A DNA stretch of 47,687 nt from an uncultured Taibaiella sp. (GCA_937870855.1 CALMWT010000197.1:1-47687), one strand, 5' to 3'. Shown: positions 7,706 through 16,760, counted from the stretch's first letter. Numbers and translations: made by a program. The notes: generated by a model from the letters alone, not told the origin.

Positions 7706-8836
7706 ATGGATTTTGAACTTTTAGCAACCGACGAACATTCCAAAGCGCGAGCAGGAACCATCATCACCGATCACGGCAAAATCGAAACGCCCATTTTCAT
7801 GCCGGTGGGAACTGTGGGTAGCGTAAAAGCAGTAACCCAGCAACAGCTAAAAGAGGAAATAAAAGCGGAGATAATTCTTGGCAATACCTATCACTTATAC
7901 CTGCGTCCGGGAACAGAGGTGCTACAAGAAGCAGGAGGATTGCATCGGTTCAATGGCTGGGATAAACCCATTCTTACAGATAGCGGCGGGTATCAGGTTT
8001 TTTCTTTGTCGAACAGCAGAAAGCTAACGGAAGAAGGTGCAGTTTTTCAATCGCATATTGACGGATCAAAACATCTTTTCTCTCCCGAAAATGTCATGGA
8101 CTTGCAACGTGCCATTGGCGCCGATATTATTATGGCATTCGATGAATGTCCTCCTTACCCTTCTGACTACGAATACGCCAAAAAATCAATGGAGCTTACC
8201 CATCGTTGGTTGGCAAGATGCGTTAAAAGATTTAGCGAAACAGAACCACACTACGGATACAGTCAAACGCTTTTTCCAATTGTACAAGGAAGCACTTTTA
8301 AAGATCTCCGCAAAACATCTTCTGAATTTGTAGCCTCCATGGAAGCTGAAGGGAACGCTATAGGTGGACTTTCAGTGGGTGAACCGGAAGAGATGATGTA
8401 TGAAATGTGTGGTCTTTGCTGCGAATACTTGCCGTGGAATAAACCACGTTATCTAATGGGAGTAGGCACTCCGTGGAATATTTTAGAAAACATAAGCCTC
8501 GGCATTGACATGTTTGACTGTGTAATGCCCACACGCAATGGAAGAAATGGAATGCTTTTCACTACCAAAGGAGTGATAAACATAAAAAATAAACGCTGGG
8601 CAACCGACTTCTCTGTTATTGACGATGGGCTGGATTGTTTGTCGAGCAATTATTACACAAAAGCTTATTTGCGCCACTTGTTTGTAGCCAATGAAATATT
8701 GGGATTGCAAATTGCCAGCATTCACAATCTTGCCTTTTACGTGCATCTTGTAAAGCAAGTAAGGCACCACATTATTGCAGGCGACTTCAAACAATGGAAA
8801 GACGCGATGATACCTGTGTTGAAGCAAAGGCTGTGA
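7706..8836 (+). CDS. tgt: Queuine tRNA-ribosyltransferase (tRNA-guanine transglycosylase)
   Basis: Tgt exchanges guanine-34 for preQ1 in tRNAs with GUN anticodons, a step of queuosine synthesis. The 376 residues match the bacterial family. Visible motifs are ILTDSGGYQVFSL (substrate pocket with the general-base Asp), DECPPYPSDYEYAKKSMELT, GGLSVGEP and FDCVMPTRNGRNG (catalytic Asp). Oddity: the structural zinc site, CxCx2C plus His in characterised bacterial Tgts, reads L309, C311, S314, H340 here, so two of the three cysteines are gone while the His and the rest of the fold remain. This may be a lineage-wide variant. The gene is divergent from the GT2 gene. Confidence 0.96.
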   Translation: MDFELLATDEHSKARAGTIITDHGKIETPIFMPVGTVGSVKAVTQQQLKEEIKAEIILGNTYHLYLRPGTEVLQEAGGLHRFNGWDKPILTDSGGYQVFSLSNSRKLTEEGAVFQSHIDGSKHLFSPENVMDLQRAIGADIIMAFDECPPYPSDYEYAKKSMELTHRWLARCVKRFSETEPHYGYSQTLFPIVQGSTFKDLRKTSSEFVASMEAEGNAIGGLSVGEPEEMMYEMCGLCCEYLPWNKPRYLMGVGTPWNILENISLGIDMFDCVMPTRNGRNGMLFTTKGVINIKNKRWATDFSVIDDGLDCLSSNYYTKAYLRHLFVANEILGLQIASIHNLAFYVHLVKQVRHHIIAGDFKQWKDAMIPVLKQRL

Positions 8837-8860
8837 GGGGAAGAGTATGTTTGGGGATAC

Positions 8861-10354
8861 TTATTCACTCTTAAGTTTCATAATCGTAATGCCTTTGATG
8901 GATTTTATTTCTTCGGGTAAGGTGCCTTTGTCATTAATAATTATGCTGTAGCCAAGAGTTATCAAACTGACAATTTTATTCTTGTCGGGGATGTAGGGGT
9001 AAGCCATTAAATCCGTATAAAACATTGCTTCCACAGGTTTATCATAATTGAGCAATACACCTTTTATTATCTTTTTGTCGTTTAGTTCACGTAGCTCAAC
9101 TACCCAATCAGGATTTCGGTTATTTTTTTCAAATGGTTTCACCCTTTCAATCATGTAACGGACAGGCAAAACAATTAGCAAAAACAGGATCAAATTAAAA
9201 AGCCATTTCAGCCTATGACTCTTTCTATAGTCATTAAGCATAAAAAAGAAATTTGAAGTCATTAAAAACAAAGCAGGTGAAATGAAAAGTATATAAGCCT
9301 GCATCTTTGTTTTCGCAATGGAGAAAAAAATGAGTGGAACCATCACCCAAATAGTAATTGCCAGCAGCTTCTTGTCTCGAAAGTTTTTGCATGTTTTCCA
9401 CAGAAACCAAGTCAAGGGTAAATAAATCAACTCACCATAGTTTATTCTGATTTTTTCAATAAAGTAGTAAAAAGGACCTGTTTGTTCGTCAAGTCCTTCT
9501 GTGATGTGTTTGAAATTGAAACTCGCTTCCCATTTCGCTTCAGCAGGAAATGTCTTAAAAATGTATAATTGCCATGGAAGAAAGATGAAGCAACAAGTTG
9601 TTAGTAAAACAATGAGCTGCACAACAATTGCTTTGGACTTAAATTTTCCTGAGTCCGTTACAAGTAAAAGCCAGATCGGGACAACAATTAACGCCGGTAA
9701 CCATTTACATAAAATTGCAGCACCCATGCTAATGCCAGCACAAACGTTGAAAAATAATTTTCGTTGTTGTGCAAATAAAAATGCTGAACACAATTCCCAA
9801 TTCAATGAAAAACAAAAAGAAAATGTCAATATGGTCGGTTGCAACTCTGCCAGCCGTTAATTCTATAATCAAACCATTGATGGAATAAAAAAACACTGTG
9901 AGGTACCCGGTTTTCCTGTTGAAAAAATATTTACCAATAAAGTACGAAAGTCCAATTCCGGCTGTAGTTAAGATAATTGAAGGAAGTCGTAACGCTATTT
10001 CATTTACACCAAACACCCCATACTTGCAGCCATCGTCCAAAGGGGCAAGGGTTGTTTATGCACCCAAATGTGACTCTCTGTCCAATTCTTGTAATTGTAG
10101 GGTAAAATCGGATCATCGTAGAGGGTTGGAATTAAGGGATGCTTGATTAGGTTTTTTGCCACGAGAGCATGATAGCGTTCATCCCAAAAATGCAGAAAAA
10201 AATCGGAGGAAGTATAGACACGAAGCATGAGTCCGCAAACCATTAGTAAAAGAACGGCAACAGTAAAACTGCTCTTTGAATACTGTTTATACGAAAAATA
10301 ATATCCTAAAGCACATAAGACAATTGTGATGATGGAATAAGGAAGGTCGTTCAT
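8861..10354 (-). pseudogene. GT39/ArnT-like membrane glycosyltransferase, frameshifted
   Basis: Three minus-strand segments, 10354-10004, 10040-9729 and 9844-8861, together make one multi-pass protein of about 500 residues of the dolichyl-phosphate-mannose/ArnT type. Segment 1 has two membrane spans and the loop FFLHFWDERYHALVAKNL, where the D-E pair is the likely catalytic site, then HKQPLPLWTMAAS. Segment 2 continues with FGVNEIALRLPSIIL and GRVATDHIDIFFLFF. Segment 3 supplies the remaining membrane spans and a small C-terminal domain. The joins near 10020-10030 (a GGGG run) and 9765-9785 (T-rich) are opposite frameshifts; segments 1 and 3 are in the same frame. Either the gene is decaying or the assembly has two indel errors. 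The protein would use a lipid-linked sugar donor at the inner membrane. Confidence 0.75.
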
Positions 10355-10445
10355 GCGGATAGGTCTTTGTTACTTGCTGTAATAATACAAAATAGCAGGC
10401 GCAACTGACGTTGGTCAAATACTATTTTACAAACGCGGAATTAGT

Positions 10446-10453
10446 TACTTTTG
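10446..10453 (+). promoter_or_regulatory. Possible -7 box of the E2 gene
   Basis: TACTTTTG matches TAnnTTTG and ends 29 nt before the ATG at 10483. No clear TTG lies 19-21 bases upstream. Confidence 0.35.
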
Positions 10454-10482
10454 AGCCTTAAAAATTATAAAGGAAAGCACTT

Positions 10483-12105
10483 ATGGCTGAAGCGATACGA
10501 ATGCCTCTGTTGAGCGATACGATGAAGGAGGGAGTGATAGCGGCATGGCACAAGAAGGTGGGCGATAAAGTAAAAAGCGACGATGTATTGGCAGACGTAG
10601 AAACCGATAAGGCGACGATGGAAGTGATGCCTTATGTAGATGGTACTTTGCTATACATTGGTGTAGCAGAAGGTAAGGCAGCTAAAGTGAATGATATAAT
10701 CGCAATAGTGGGTAAGGAAGGAGAAGATTTTAACAAGTTGCTTTCCGGCACTTCTGATAATAATTCCTCAAAACAGGAAGCAGAAACTACTCCACCGCAG
10801 CCCGCCTCTCAGGAGCCAAGTGTAGCTCCAGCTTCTGCACCTAACCCTGGCGATGCCACGGTGATACGGATGCCTTTGCTTAGCGACACAATGAAGGAAG
10901 GGAAAATAGTAGCATGGCATAAAAAAGAAGGAGATAAAGTAAAAAGCGACGACATACTTGCTGACGTAGAAACGGATAAGGCAACGATGGAAGTGATGCC
11001 CTATGTGGATGGAACTTTACTCTACATTGGCGTAAAAGAAGGTGATGCTGCTAAGGTGAATGAAATAATTGCTATAGTGGGAAAACAGGGCACGGACATT
11101 TCTTCTTTCCTGAAAAATGATAATCAAAACACGGATAGCCCCGAACAACCAAAAGAAACAAGCGCTGGTCAGGCATCTGTAAATACTGCTACATCCCAAT
11201 ACGCCACGCAACAACCAACTGATAGTGATGAGCGTCTAAAAGCTTCTCCGCTTGCCCGGAAGTTGGCGGAGGAAAAAGGTATTGATATTCGTCAGGTAAA
11301 AGGAAGTGGTGATAATGGTCGGATAATTAAGCGGGATGTGGATGGGTTTGAGGCTACGCCAACTGCACAACAGCCAACGCAAAAACAGCAAAGTCCTTCA
11401 TTGTCCTCCACTGTTTTAGGACAAGAAAGTTACACGGATATTCCGCTGTCGCAAATGCGAAAGATAATTGCCCAACGACTTTCAGAAAGCAAGTTTTCGG
11501 CTCCGCATTTCTACCTGCGTATGACGGTGACGATGGACAAAGCTATTGAAGCACGCAAAGCCATCAACGAATTATCTCCGGTAAAAGTTTCTTTCAATGA
11601 TTTAATAATTAAGGCTGCTGCAATGGCATTGCGCAAGCACCCTGAAGTAAACAGTTCCTGGATGGGCGATTTCGTTCGCAGAAATGATCATATTCACGTA
11701 GGAACTGCCGTTGCAATTGATGATGGATTGATTGTGCCGGTTGTGAAGTTTGCAGACCAAAAGTCTTTATCGCAAATTGCTGAAGAGTCAAAAAATCTGG
11801 CAGAGAAAGCAAGAAATAAGAAACTACAACCGCCGGAATTTACCGGGAATACATTTACAATCTCCAATTTGGGAATGATGGATATTGATGAATTTACCGC
11901 CATCATCAATCCACCCGATAGTTGCATACTGGCAGTAGGGAAAATTTCGCCTACACCGGTTGTTGAAAATAATCAGGTAGTGGTGCGCCAACTTTTAAAA
12001 CTTACACTAAGTTGCGATCACCGAACGGTAGATGGCGCGGTTGGAGCAAGTTTCTTACAAACACTAAAAGCACATCTGGAAAATCCGGTAACGATGTTGG
12101 TGTAA
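10483..12105 (+). CDS. pdhC: 2-oxoacid dehydrogenase E2 (dihydrolipoamide acetyltransferase)
   Basis: E2 is the core acyltransferase of the 2-oxoacid (most likely pyruvate) dehydrogenase complex. The 540 residues comprise lipoyl domain 1 (about 3-77, lipoyl-Lys K43 in DVETDKATMEV), a Ser/Pro/Ala linker, lipoyl domain 2 (about 127-200, K166), a second linker, the peripheral-subunit-binding domain (about 252-288, ASPLARKLAEEKGID...GSGDNGRIIKRDV), and the catalytic domain ending in SCDHRTVDGAVGA with H513 and D517. The two lipoyl domains differ at about 8 of 74 residues and are also close at DNA level, so the duplication is recent or kept similar by conversion. The gene converges on the fused E1 gene. 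A strong terminator follows. Confidence 0.93.
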   Translation: MAEAIRMPLLSDTMKEGVIAAWHKKVGDKVKSDDVLADVETDKATMEVMPYVDGTLLYIGVAEGKAAKVNDIIAIVGKEGEDFNKLLSGTSDNNSSKQEAETTPPQPASQEPSVAPASAPNPGDATVIRMPLLSDTMKEGKIVAWHKKEGDKVKSDDILADVETDKATMEVMPYVDGTLLYIGVKEGDAAKVNEIIAIVGKQGTDISSFLKNDNQNTDSPEQPKETSAGQASVNTATSQYATQQPTDSDERLKASPLARKLAEEKGIDIRQVKGSGDNGRIIKRDVDGFEATPTAQQPTQKQQSPSLSSTVLGQESYTDIPLSQMRKIIAQRLSESKFSAPHFYLRMTVTMDKAIEARKAINELSPVKVSFNDLIIKAAAMALRKHPEVNSSWMGDFVRRNDHIHVGTAVAIDDGLIVPVVKFADQKSLSQIAEESKNLAEKARNKKLQPPEFTGNTFTISNLGMMDIDEFTAIINPPDSCILAVGKISPTPVVENNQVVVRQLLKLTLSCDHRTVDGAVGASFLQTLKAHLENPVTMLV

Positions 12106-12125
12106 AGACCTACAGATATAAGTTT

Positions 12126-12163
12126 AAAATAAAAGCGCCCCTTGACTGGAGCGCTTTTATTTT
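12126..12163. terminator. Bidirectional terminator after pdhC
   Basis: AAAATAAAAGCGC (12126-12138) pairs perfectly with GCGCTTTTATTTT (12151-12163) around a 12-nt loop. A-runs and T-runs on both sides let it act in both directions. Its right arm overlaps the stop codon of the 133-residue minus-strand membrane protein. Confidence 0.85.
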
Positions 12164-12563
12164 AGCTGAGTGCGGGAGATGCATTTGCAGTCCGTACATA
12201 GTCGTTCTTAATGTGCATGTACCAGAAAACTGGGAAAGCTACGAGATTGAATGTTGCAAGAAATATCACCCAAACAATCTTATTTCCAGAAGGCACATCG
12301 GGACGTGTCCAGATATTTAAAACAAAGTATAGAAATGCAATAAACGCTACTACGAAATTGGTACCAAGCAATAGGAACAATGGTGTGTAATATTCTACTG
12401 TTGTGCCTGCTATTTCAAGGTGTTCTTCTAATCTTTGCTCAACTATATAGTCGCCCAGAATAATGAAATAATAGAGAAGCCAGAAAGCAAATAATACCAA
12501 TGGTGCAAAAGCCAGTATCCCAAGATTTAAAATCCTTTTCTTATCCTTCTTATTGTTATCCAT
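12162..12563 (-). CDS. Small membrane protein of unknown function
   Basis: A 133-residue protein with a short Lys/Asp-rich cytoplasmic start (MDNNKKDKKR) and three hydrophobic segments (about residues 13-36, 59-84 and 95-118). The last segment, KIVWVIFLATFNLVAFPVFWYMHI, resembles the phospholipase D-nuclease N-terminal (PLDc_N) membrane module, but no catalytic domain is present. It lies downstream of the E1 gene on the same strand (136 bp gap) and ends inside the shared terminator. No function can be assigned. Confidence 0.75.
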   Translation of the reverse strand: MDNNKKDKKRILNLGILAFAPLVLFAFWLLYYFIILGDYIVEQRLEEHLEIAGTTVEYYTPLFLLLGTNFVVAFIAFLYFVLNIWTRPDVPSGNKIVWVIFLATFNLVAFPVFWYMHIKNDYVRTANASPALS

Positions 12564-12699
12564 AGTGAGGAGGTTTTGTACAACACAAGTTGAAAAAACT
12601 ATGCCGCTACACTATGGGCGAACAGGATAAACACGCAAAAACTACACTATAAATAGTTTGTCTATAATATGAAGATTATTAAACCATTCTTGCGAACCT

Positions 12700-15093
12700 T
12701 TACTCAGCCATCATTTCCTGGATTACAACGGCAATGTCTTCTGCATTTGGCTTTGAAAAATAATCGCCATCGGTAGCATAAGCTGGTCGGTGTGCCTGAG
12801 CAGCAATTGTTCGAGGTGCCACATCCAACCACCGATACCCTCCCTGATTTTCCATTACCTGCTGGAACATGTATGCCGAAGCTCCGCCAGGAACATCTTC
12901 ATCCACAAATACAATCCGGTTTGTTTTCTTCAAAGATTCGAGGATCATGTGGTTAATATCGAAAGGCAATAATGTTCTAACATCTACTACTTCACAAGAA
13001 ATGCCTTGAGGCTCCAGATAGTTTACGATAGCTTCTTCAATTACTCTTAGCGTAGAGCCATAGGATACAATAGTAATGTCGGTTCCCTCGCGAATAATTT
13101 CAGGTACACCAAATGGAATAGTGTATGTATCAAGATTGGCAGGTAAATTTTCTTTTAAACGATAGCCATTCAAACATTCAATAACAATACCCGGTTCATC
13201 GCTTTGCAGCAACGTATTGTACATACCTGCTGCTTGTCCCATGTTTCGGGGCACACATAAATACATACCCCGAATGCTGTTGATGATCATGCCGATGGGT
13301 GAGCCACTATGCCAGATTCCCTCAAGTCTGTGTCCACGAGTACGAACGATTAACGGACATTTTTGTCCTCCACGGGTACGATAAAGCATTGTTGCAACAT
13401 CGTCGCTCAAAGGTTGTAATCCATACAGCAAATAGTCGAGGTATTGAATTTCTGCTATGGGACGAAGTCCGCGCATGGCTAATCCAATTCCCTGACCAAT
13501 GATGGTTGCTTCTCTAATGCCGGTATCAAAAATTCTCTGCTCTCCATATTTTTCCTGCAAACCAGCGAAGCCTTGATTTACATCGCCTATTTTCCCAAGG
13601 TCTTCTCCAAATGCAACCACAGCAGGATTGTTAGCGAAAGTCGAGTCGAAGAACTTGTTCAGAATTTCATAACCATTTGCTACTTCACCACTATTTACGG
13701 CAGGCACTTCTTTTACCTTCATCGCAGAAAAACGCGACTGAGAATGTAGGTGCGAACTAAATTTTTCACGGTTTTCTGTTCTCAGGTATTCATAATAATT
13801 ACGAACTGCACGCACAGCTTCGCTATTGCCGGATGCAAGGCGCATCACATGGCTGAGTGTCTGCATCACATCTTTTCGAATTGGCTCTTTTATTGCCCCC
13901 ATTTTTTGCACAAGGTTCGCAATGGCAGAGGCTTGTTCCCCACCCTCATACACTATCTGATTGCAAAGATTGGCAGCGTGTTGTATTTGTTGTTTTATAG
14001 GTGAAATAAAATTTTCCCAAGCTCTCTGTTTTGCCTCTCTTGCTTCTTGTTTTGCAATATTCTCTATTTCGTTCAGTCTTGCGTCATCCCCAATTTCATT
14101 TTCTAAAAGAAACTCCCGCATTTTCACAAGGCAGTCATATTCTCTTTCCCATTCCAATCTTTCTTTGCTTTTGTAACGTTCGTGCGAACCGGAAGTAGAA
14201 TGACCTTGTGGCTGTGTTACTTCCTGAATATGGAAGATGGCAGGTATATGCGTTTCTCTTACTCTCGAAATGCCATGCTGAATGGTTTGCATCAGGTGTG
14301 GATAGTCCCACCCCTTTGCTGTATAGATATTAATGCCGCCTTTTTTACTGTCATATTGCATTCCGGCGAGTGCCTCAGAAATGGAATTTTTCGTTGTCTG
14401 GTATTTTCTCGGAACAGAAATTCCATAACCATCATCCCAAACAAATATTGCGAGTGGCACTTGTAAAACCCCTGCTGCATTTACACTTTCCCAAAATAAC
14501 CCCTCCGATGTAGAAGCGTCGCCAATGGTACAGAAGATTACCTCATTTCCTTTTTTAGAAAACTTCTCAAATCCTTTTTCTAACTCCGGTATGTTGCGAT
14601 AGCACTTGGAAGCAAAAGCAAGTCCCAATGCACGAACCATTTGTCCGGCGGTAGGAGATATATCGCTTGATGAATGTGGTGTAGTGGTCAGGTCTTTCCA
14701 TTCTCCATCATCATTCAGCCAGCGCGTGCCGTAGTGACCATTCATCATTCTGCCGGCGGTAGAGGGTTCTTGTGTTACGTCAGGATTTGCATAAAGCTGT
14801 GAAAAGAACTTTTCAATATCGCTCATGCCGGTTGCAAACATCAAAGTCTGATCGCGGTAGTAACCCGAACGAATGTCACCAGGCTGCATGCACTTTGCTG
14901 CGGCAAGCTGTGCCAATTCTTTTCCGTCGCCAAAAATGCCAAACTTTGCTTTACCAGTAAGCACCTCGCGTCTGCCAATCAAACTTGCCTCTCTGCTTGC
15001 CACCATTATTTGGTAGTCGTTCAACAATTCTTGTCTGAATTCTTCAAACGATAAACGCCCGTTTGCCTGTACAGTTTGTTCTTGTATCAGCAT
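12700..15093 (-). CDS. 2-oxoacid dehydrogenase E1, fused alpha and beta subunits
   Basis: The thiamine-diphosphate-dependent decarboxylase of a 2-oxoacid dehydrogenase complex, with alpha (about residues 1-400) and beta (about 450-797) parts fused in one 797-residue chain. The alpha half has RSGYYRDQTLMFATG, GHYGTRW and the cofactor loop GDASTSEGLFWESVNAAG...FVWDDGYGIS (near residue 190), which departs from the usual GDG...NN pattern. The beta half has AFGEDLGKIGDVNQGF, FDTGIREATIIGQGIGLA (catalytic Glu), and the transketolase C-terminal domain VVDVRTLLPFD. The phylum has such fusions for branched-chain or pyruvate E1; the nearby convergent E2 suggests they form one complex. The start at 15093 is chosen because a good promoter lies between it and the longer frame start at 15153. 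Confidence 0.9.
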   Translation of the reverse strand: MLIQEQTVQANGRLSFEEFRQELLNDYQIMVASREASLIGRREVLTGKAKFGIFGDGKELAQLAAAKCMQPGDIRSGYYRDQTLMFATGMSDIEKFFSQLYANPDVTQEPSTAGRMMNGHYGTRWLNDDGEWKDLTTTPHSSSDISPTAGQMVRALGLAFASKCYRNIPELEKGFEKFSKKGNEVIFCTIGDASTSEGLFWESVNAAGVLQVPLAIFVWDDGYGISVPRKYQTTKNSISEALAGMQYDSKKGGINIYTAKGWDYPHLMQTIQHGISRVRETHIPAIFHIQEVTQPQGHSTSGSHERYKSKERLEWEREYDCLVKMREFLLENEIGDDARLNEIENIAKQEAREAKQRAWENFISPIKQQIQHAANLCNQIVYEGGEQASAIANLVQKMGAIKEPIRKDVMQTLSHVMRLASGNSEAVRAVRNYYEYLRTENREKFSSHLHSQSRFSAMKVKEVPAVNSGEVANGYEILNKFFDSTFANNPAVVAFGEDLGKIGDVNQGFAGLQEKYGEQRIFDTGIREATIIGQGIGLAMRGLRPIAEIQYLDYLLYGLQPLSDDVATMLYRTRGGQKCPLIVRTRGHRLEGIWHSGSPIGMIINSIRGMYLCVPRNMGQAAGMYNTLLQSDEPGIVIECLNGYRLKENLPANLDTYTIPFGVPEIIREGTDITIVSYGSTLRVIEEAIVNYLEPQGISCEVVDVRTLLPFDINHMILESLKKTNRIVFVDEDVPGGASAYMFQQVMENQGGYRWLDVAPRTIAAQAHRPAYATDGDYFSKPNAEDIAVVIQEMMAE

Positions 15094-15121
15094 AACTAAA
15101 TTTTCCGGTATTAAAAGACCA

Positions 15122-15153
15122 CAAAGGTAATCCGCCGAATGTGGAAAATACAA
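15122..15153 (-). promoter_or_regulatory. Predicted promoter of the fused E1 gene
   Basis: On the minus strand TTG (complement of 15151-15153) is followed by 21 bases and then TACCTTTG (complement of 15122-15129). This matches the Bacteroidota -33/-7 pattern. The -7 box ends 28 nt before the ATG at 15093. Confidence 0.65.
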
Positions 15154-15172
15154 AAAGCTTCGGTGTTACGAA

Positions 15173-15200
15173 ATAAAAAGCTGCCCTTTTCGAGGCAGCC
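15173..15200 (-). terminator. Terminator after the yceI-like gene
   Basis: On the minus strand GGCTGCC and GGGCAGC form a 6-7 bp stem with loop TCGAAAA, followed by TTTTTATTT. It lies 27 bp after the stop codon of the YceI-like gene and separates it from the E1 promoter. Confidence 0.8.
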
Positions 15201-15226
15201 AGTTCTGTTTTTACGCTTGAAATTTT

Positions 15227-15784
15227 TTAACCCGCATTCGCGTTTTCTGCTACCTGCTCTTTTACGAACTCTGCATTTACATGCATACGCACTTCATCGC
15301 TTACTACAATGCCTCCTGCTTCGGTAATCGAGTTCCAGTTTAGTCCGTATTCTTTTCGGTTGATCTTACCATTTACGGTAAATCCCACTCGTGTATTACC
15401 CCATGGATCTACAGCTATGCCACCATACTCCACTTGTAGTTTTACCGGTTTTGTAGTGCCACGAATAGTAAGATTGCCGTGCAATACAAAGTTTTCATCG
15501 TCCACTTTTTCAAGTTTTTCACCCACAAATTTTATCTGAGGATGGTTTTCTGCATCAAAGAAATCTGCTGATTTCAGATGCGTATCGCGTTGCTCATTGT
15601 TGGTAGAGATTGAGCTAAGGTCTGCGGTAAATTCAACTTTTGCAGTCGTAAAATCATCGCCATTAGTTACTACCGTAGCATTGAAACTACTTAAGTACCC
15701 AGTAACGGTAGAGATCATCATGTGTTTTACCTTAAACTGCACTTCGCTGTGCGTACTGTCAATCTGCCATTTTGTTGCTTCCAT
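15227..15784 (-). CDS. YceI-family lipid-binding protein
   Basis: A 185-residue YceI-like protein, whose family folds as a lipocalin-like barrel that binds isoprenoid or other lipids. Family features are the start WQIDSTHSEVQFKVKHMM, the DLSSISTNNEQRDTHLKSADFFDAENHPQIKF core, and NGKINRKEYGLNWN near the C-terminus. There is no signal peptide, so unlike Escherichia coli YceI it should be cytoplasmic. It lies 36 bp after the MarR-type gene on the same strand, with its own terminator, so the two form a marR-yceI unit. The substrate and the inducer are unknown. Confidence 0.92.
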   Translation of the reverse strand: MEATKWQIDSTHSEVQFKVKHMMISTVTGYLSSFNATVVTNGDDFTTAKVEFTADLSSISTNNEQRDTHLKSADFFDAENHPQIKFVGEKLEKVDDENFVLHGNLTIRGTTKPVKLQVEYGGIAVDPWGNTRVGFTVNGKINRKEYGLNWNSITEAGGIVVSDEVRMHVNAEFVKEQVAENANAG

Positions 15785-15820
15785 TTTTGTTTGATTTTAG
15801 TATTTGGTTAAGTAATGTTT

Positions 15821-16276
15821 TCAATCAATTTTTCTGAATTTTTCAAGCAATTCATGCAGTTGAGTTGCTTCGCTTTGGGTGAGGTTTAAGATTTCTTCAC
15901 TCAGATTTTCTACTGCACTGCTCGCTACCGCCAAATGACTGATTCCTTTTTCGGTAAGCACTATCAACGTTTCCCGCCGGTCTTCTTTGGAAGTAGCGCG
16001 TTTCACTAATTTCTTCGCCACCAATCGGTCAATAATACGGGGCACGTTCGAGTTTTTTTCCAGCATACGGGAAGCAATATCACGCACACACATAGCCTCG
16101 GGATGTTTTCCTTTCAATATGCGCATCACGTTAAACTGCTCTTCGGTAAGCCCATGCTCTTTGAATACAGCACTCATCTTAGATTTCATCCAGTAAGCAG
16201 TGTAGATTACATTCAACGATGCCTTATGCAGCTCATCTTTGAAACGATCTGTTTTCAATGCTTCCTGAAGTTTCAT
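15821..16276 (-). CDS. MarR-family transcriptional regulator
   Basis: A 151-residue winged-helix repressor. The recognition helix and wing are in the stretch MLEKNSNVPRIIDRLVAKKLVKRATSKEDRRETLIVLTEKG, with the DRR wing motif conserved. It is upstream of the yceI-like gene and probably regulates the pair, sensing an unknown ligand. A perfect 12-bp palindrome, ATGTACGTACAT, lies 11 bp upstream of the start codon and touches the -7 box, which fits autorepression. The start at 16276 gives MKLQEALKTDRF. Confidence 0.93.
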   Translation of the reverse strand: MKLQEALKTDRFKDELHKASLNVIYTAYWMKSKMSAVFKEHGLTEEQFNVMRILKGKHPEAMCVRDIASRMLEKNSNVPRIIDRLVAKKLVKRATSKEDRRETLIVLTEKGISHLAVASSAVENLSEEILNLTQSEATQLHELLEKFRKID

Positions 16277-16280
16277 AATG

Positions 16281-16299
16281 CAAATGTATGTACGTACAT
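16281..16299 (-). promoter_or_regulatory. Promoter -7 box and operator palindrome of marR-yceI
   Basis: On the minus strand the palindrome ATGTACGTACAT (16288-16299) runs directly into TACATTTG (complement of 16281-16288), a perfect TAnnTTTG box that ends 4 nt before the ATG. A repressor bound at the palindrome would block the -7 region. The mRNA would be leaderless or nearly so. Confidence 0.6.
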
Positions 16300-16579
16300 C
16301 TAATTTAGAAAATAGGTTTCGTTTATCTAAAGATTTCTGTAAAAATTACGCCAGGTTGAAGATATAAAAAAGGAGCCTCGATCAAGAAGCTCATACATGA
16401 AGATGTCAGTCAACCCGTTGTGAGATTATTGTTGAGGCTTAGTTCATCAATTTCTGGATGGATGCTGGGCGTTTGTTCCTTTAATTACTCTAATGTAAGA
16501 CTGCTCTGTGCGTTTGCGTATTCGCAGTGCAGTCTTTAATACCTGCGACATTATTTTTTATAGCCAATAATAATAGAAC
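16300..16579. other. Intergenic stretch with one inverted repeat
   Basis: No credible ORF. The one structured element is AAGACTGC (16497-16504) pairing with GCAGTCTT (16529-16536) around a 24-nt loop, which contains TGCG/CGCA. It lies outside the longer inverted repeats that start at 16580. Confidence 0.45.
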
Positions 16580-16657
16580 GGCACAAGCCCCTCCCCTCGG
16601 AGCCAAGACTGCATGCTTGCGCCAGATGGGGGTGAAAAGCGAAACGGTCTATTGCGC
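16580..16657. repeat. Left inverted repeat flanking a GIY-YIG gene
   Basis: The sequence begins GGCACAAGC, contains CTGCATGCTTGCGCCAG (16609-16625), then GGGGG, GCGAAACG and TATTGCGC. The reverse complement of about 17641-17719 runs in the same order: GGCACAAGC, CTGCATGCTTGCGCCAG, GGGGG, ACGAAACC, TATTGCC. The outer parts can also fold on themselves: GGC-CAAGC against GCTTGCGCC. Inside the left repeat, TATTGCGCAT recurs at about 16710-16719. I found no convincing target-site duplication. Confidence 0.75.
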
Positions 16658-16760
16658 ATTTTGCATCTACGTAATGACAAAAAGCGCAATAAAAGTATTG
16701 TTTGGAAGAAATTTATTGCGCATATTTATGATGTTGCCTGTAATGCACTGACACCTGCTT

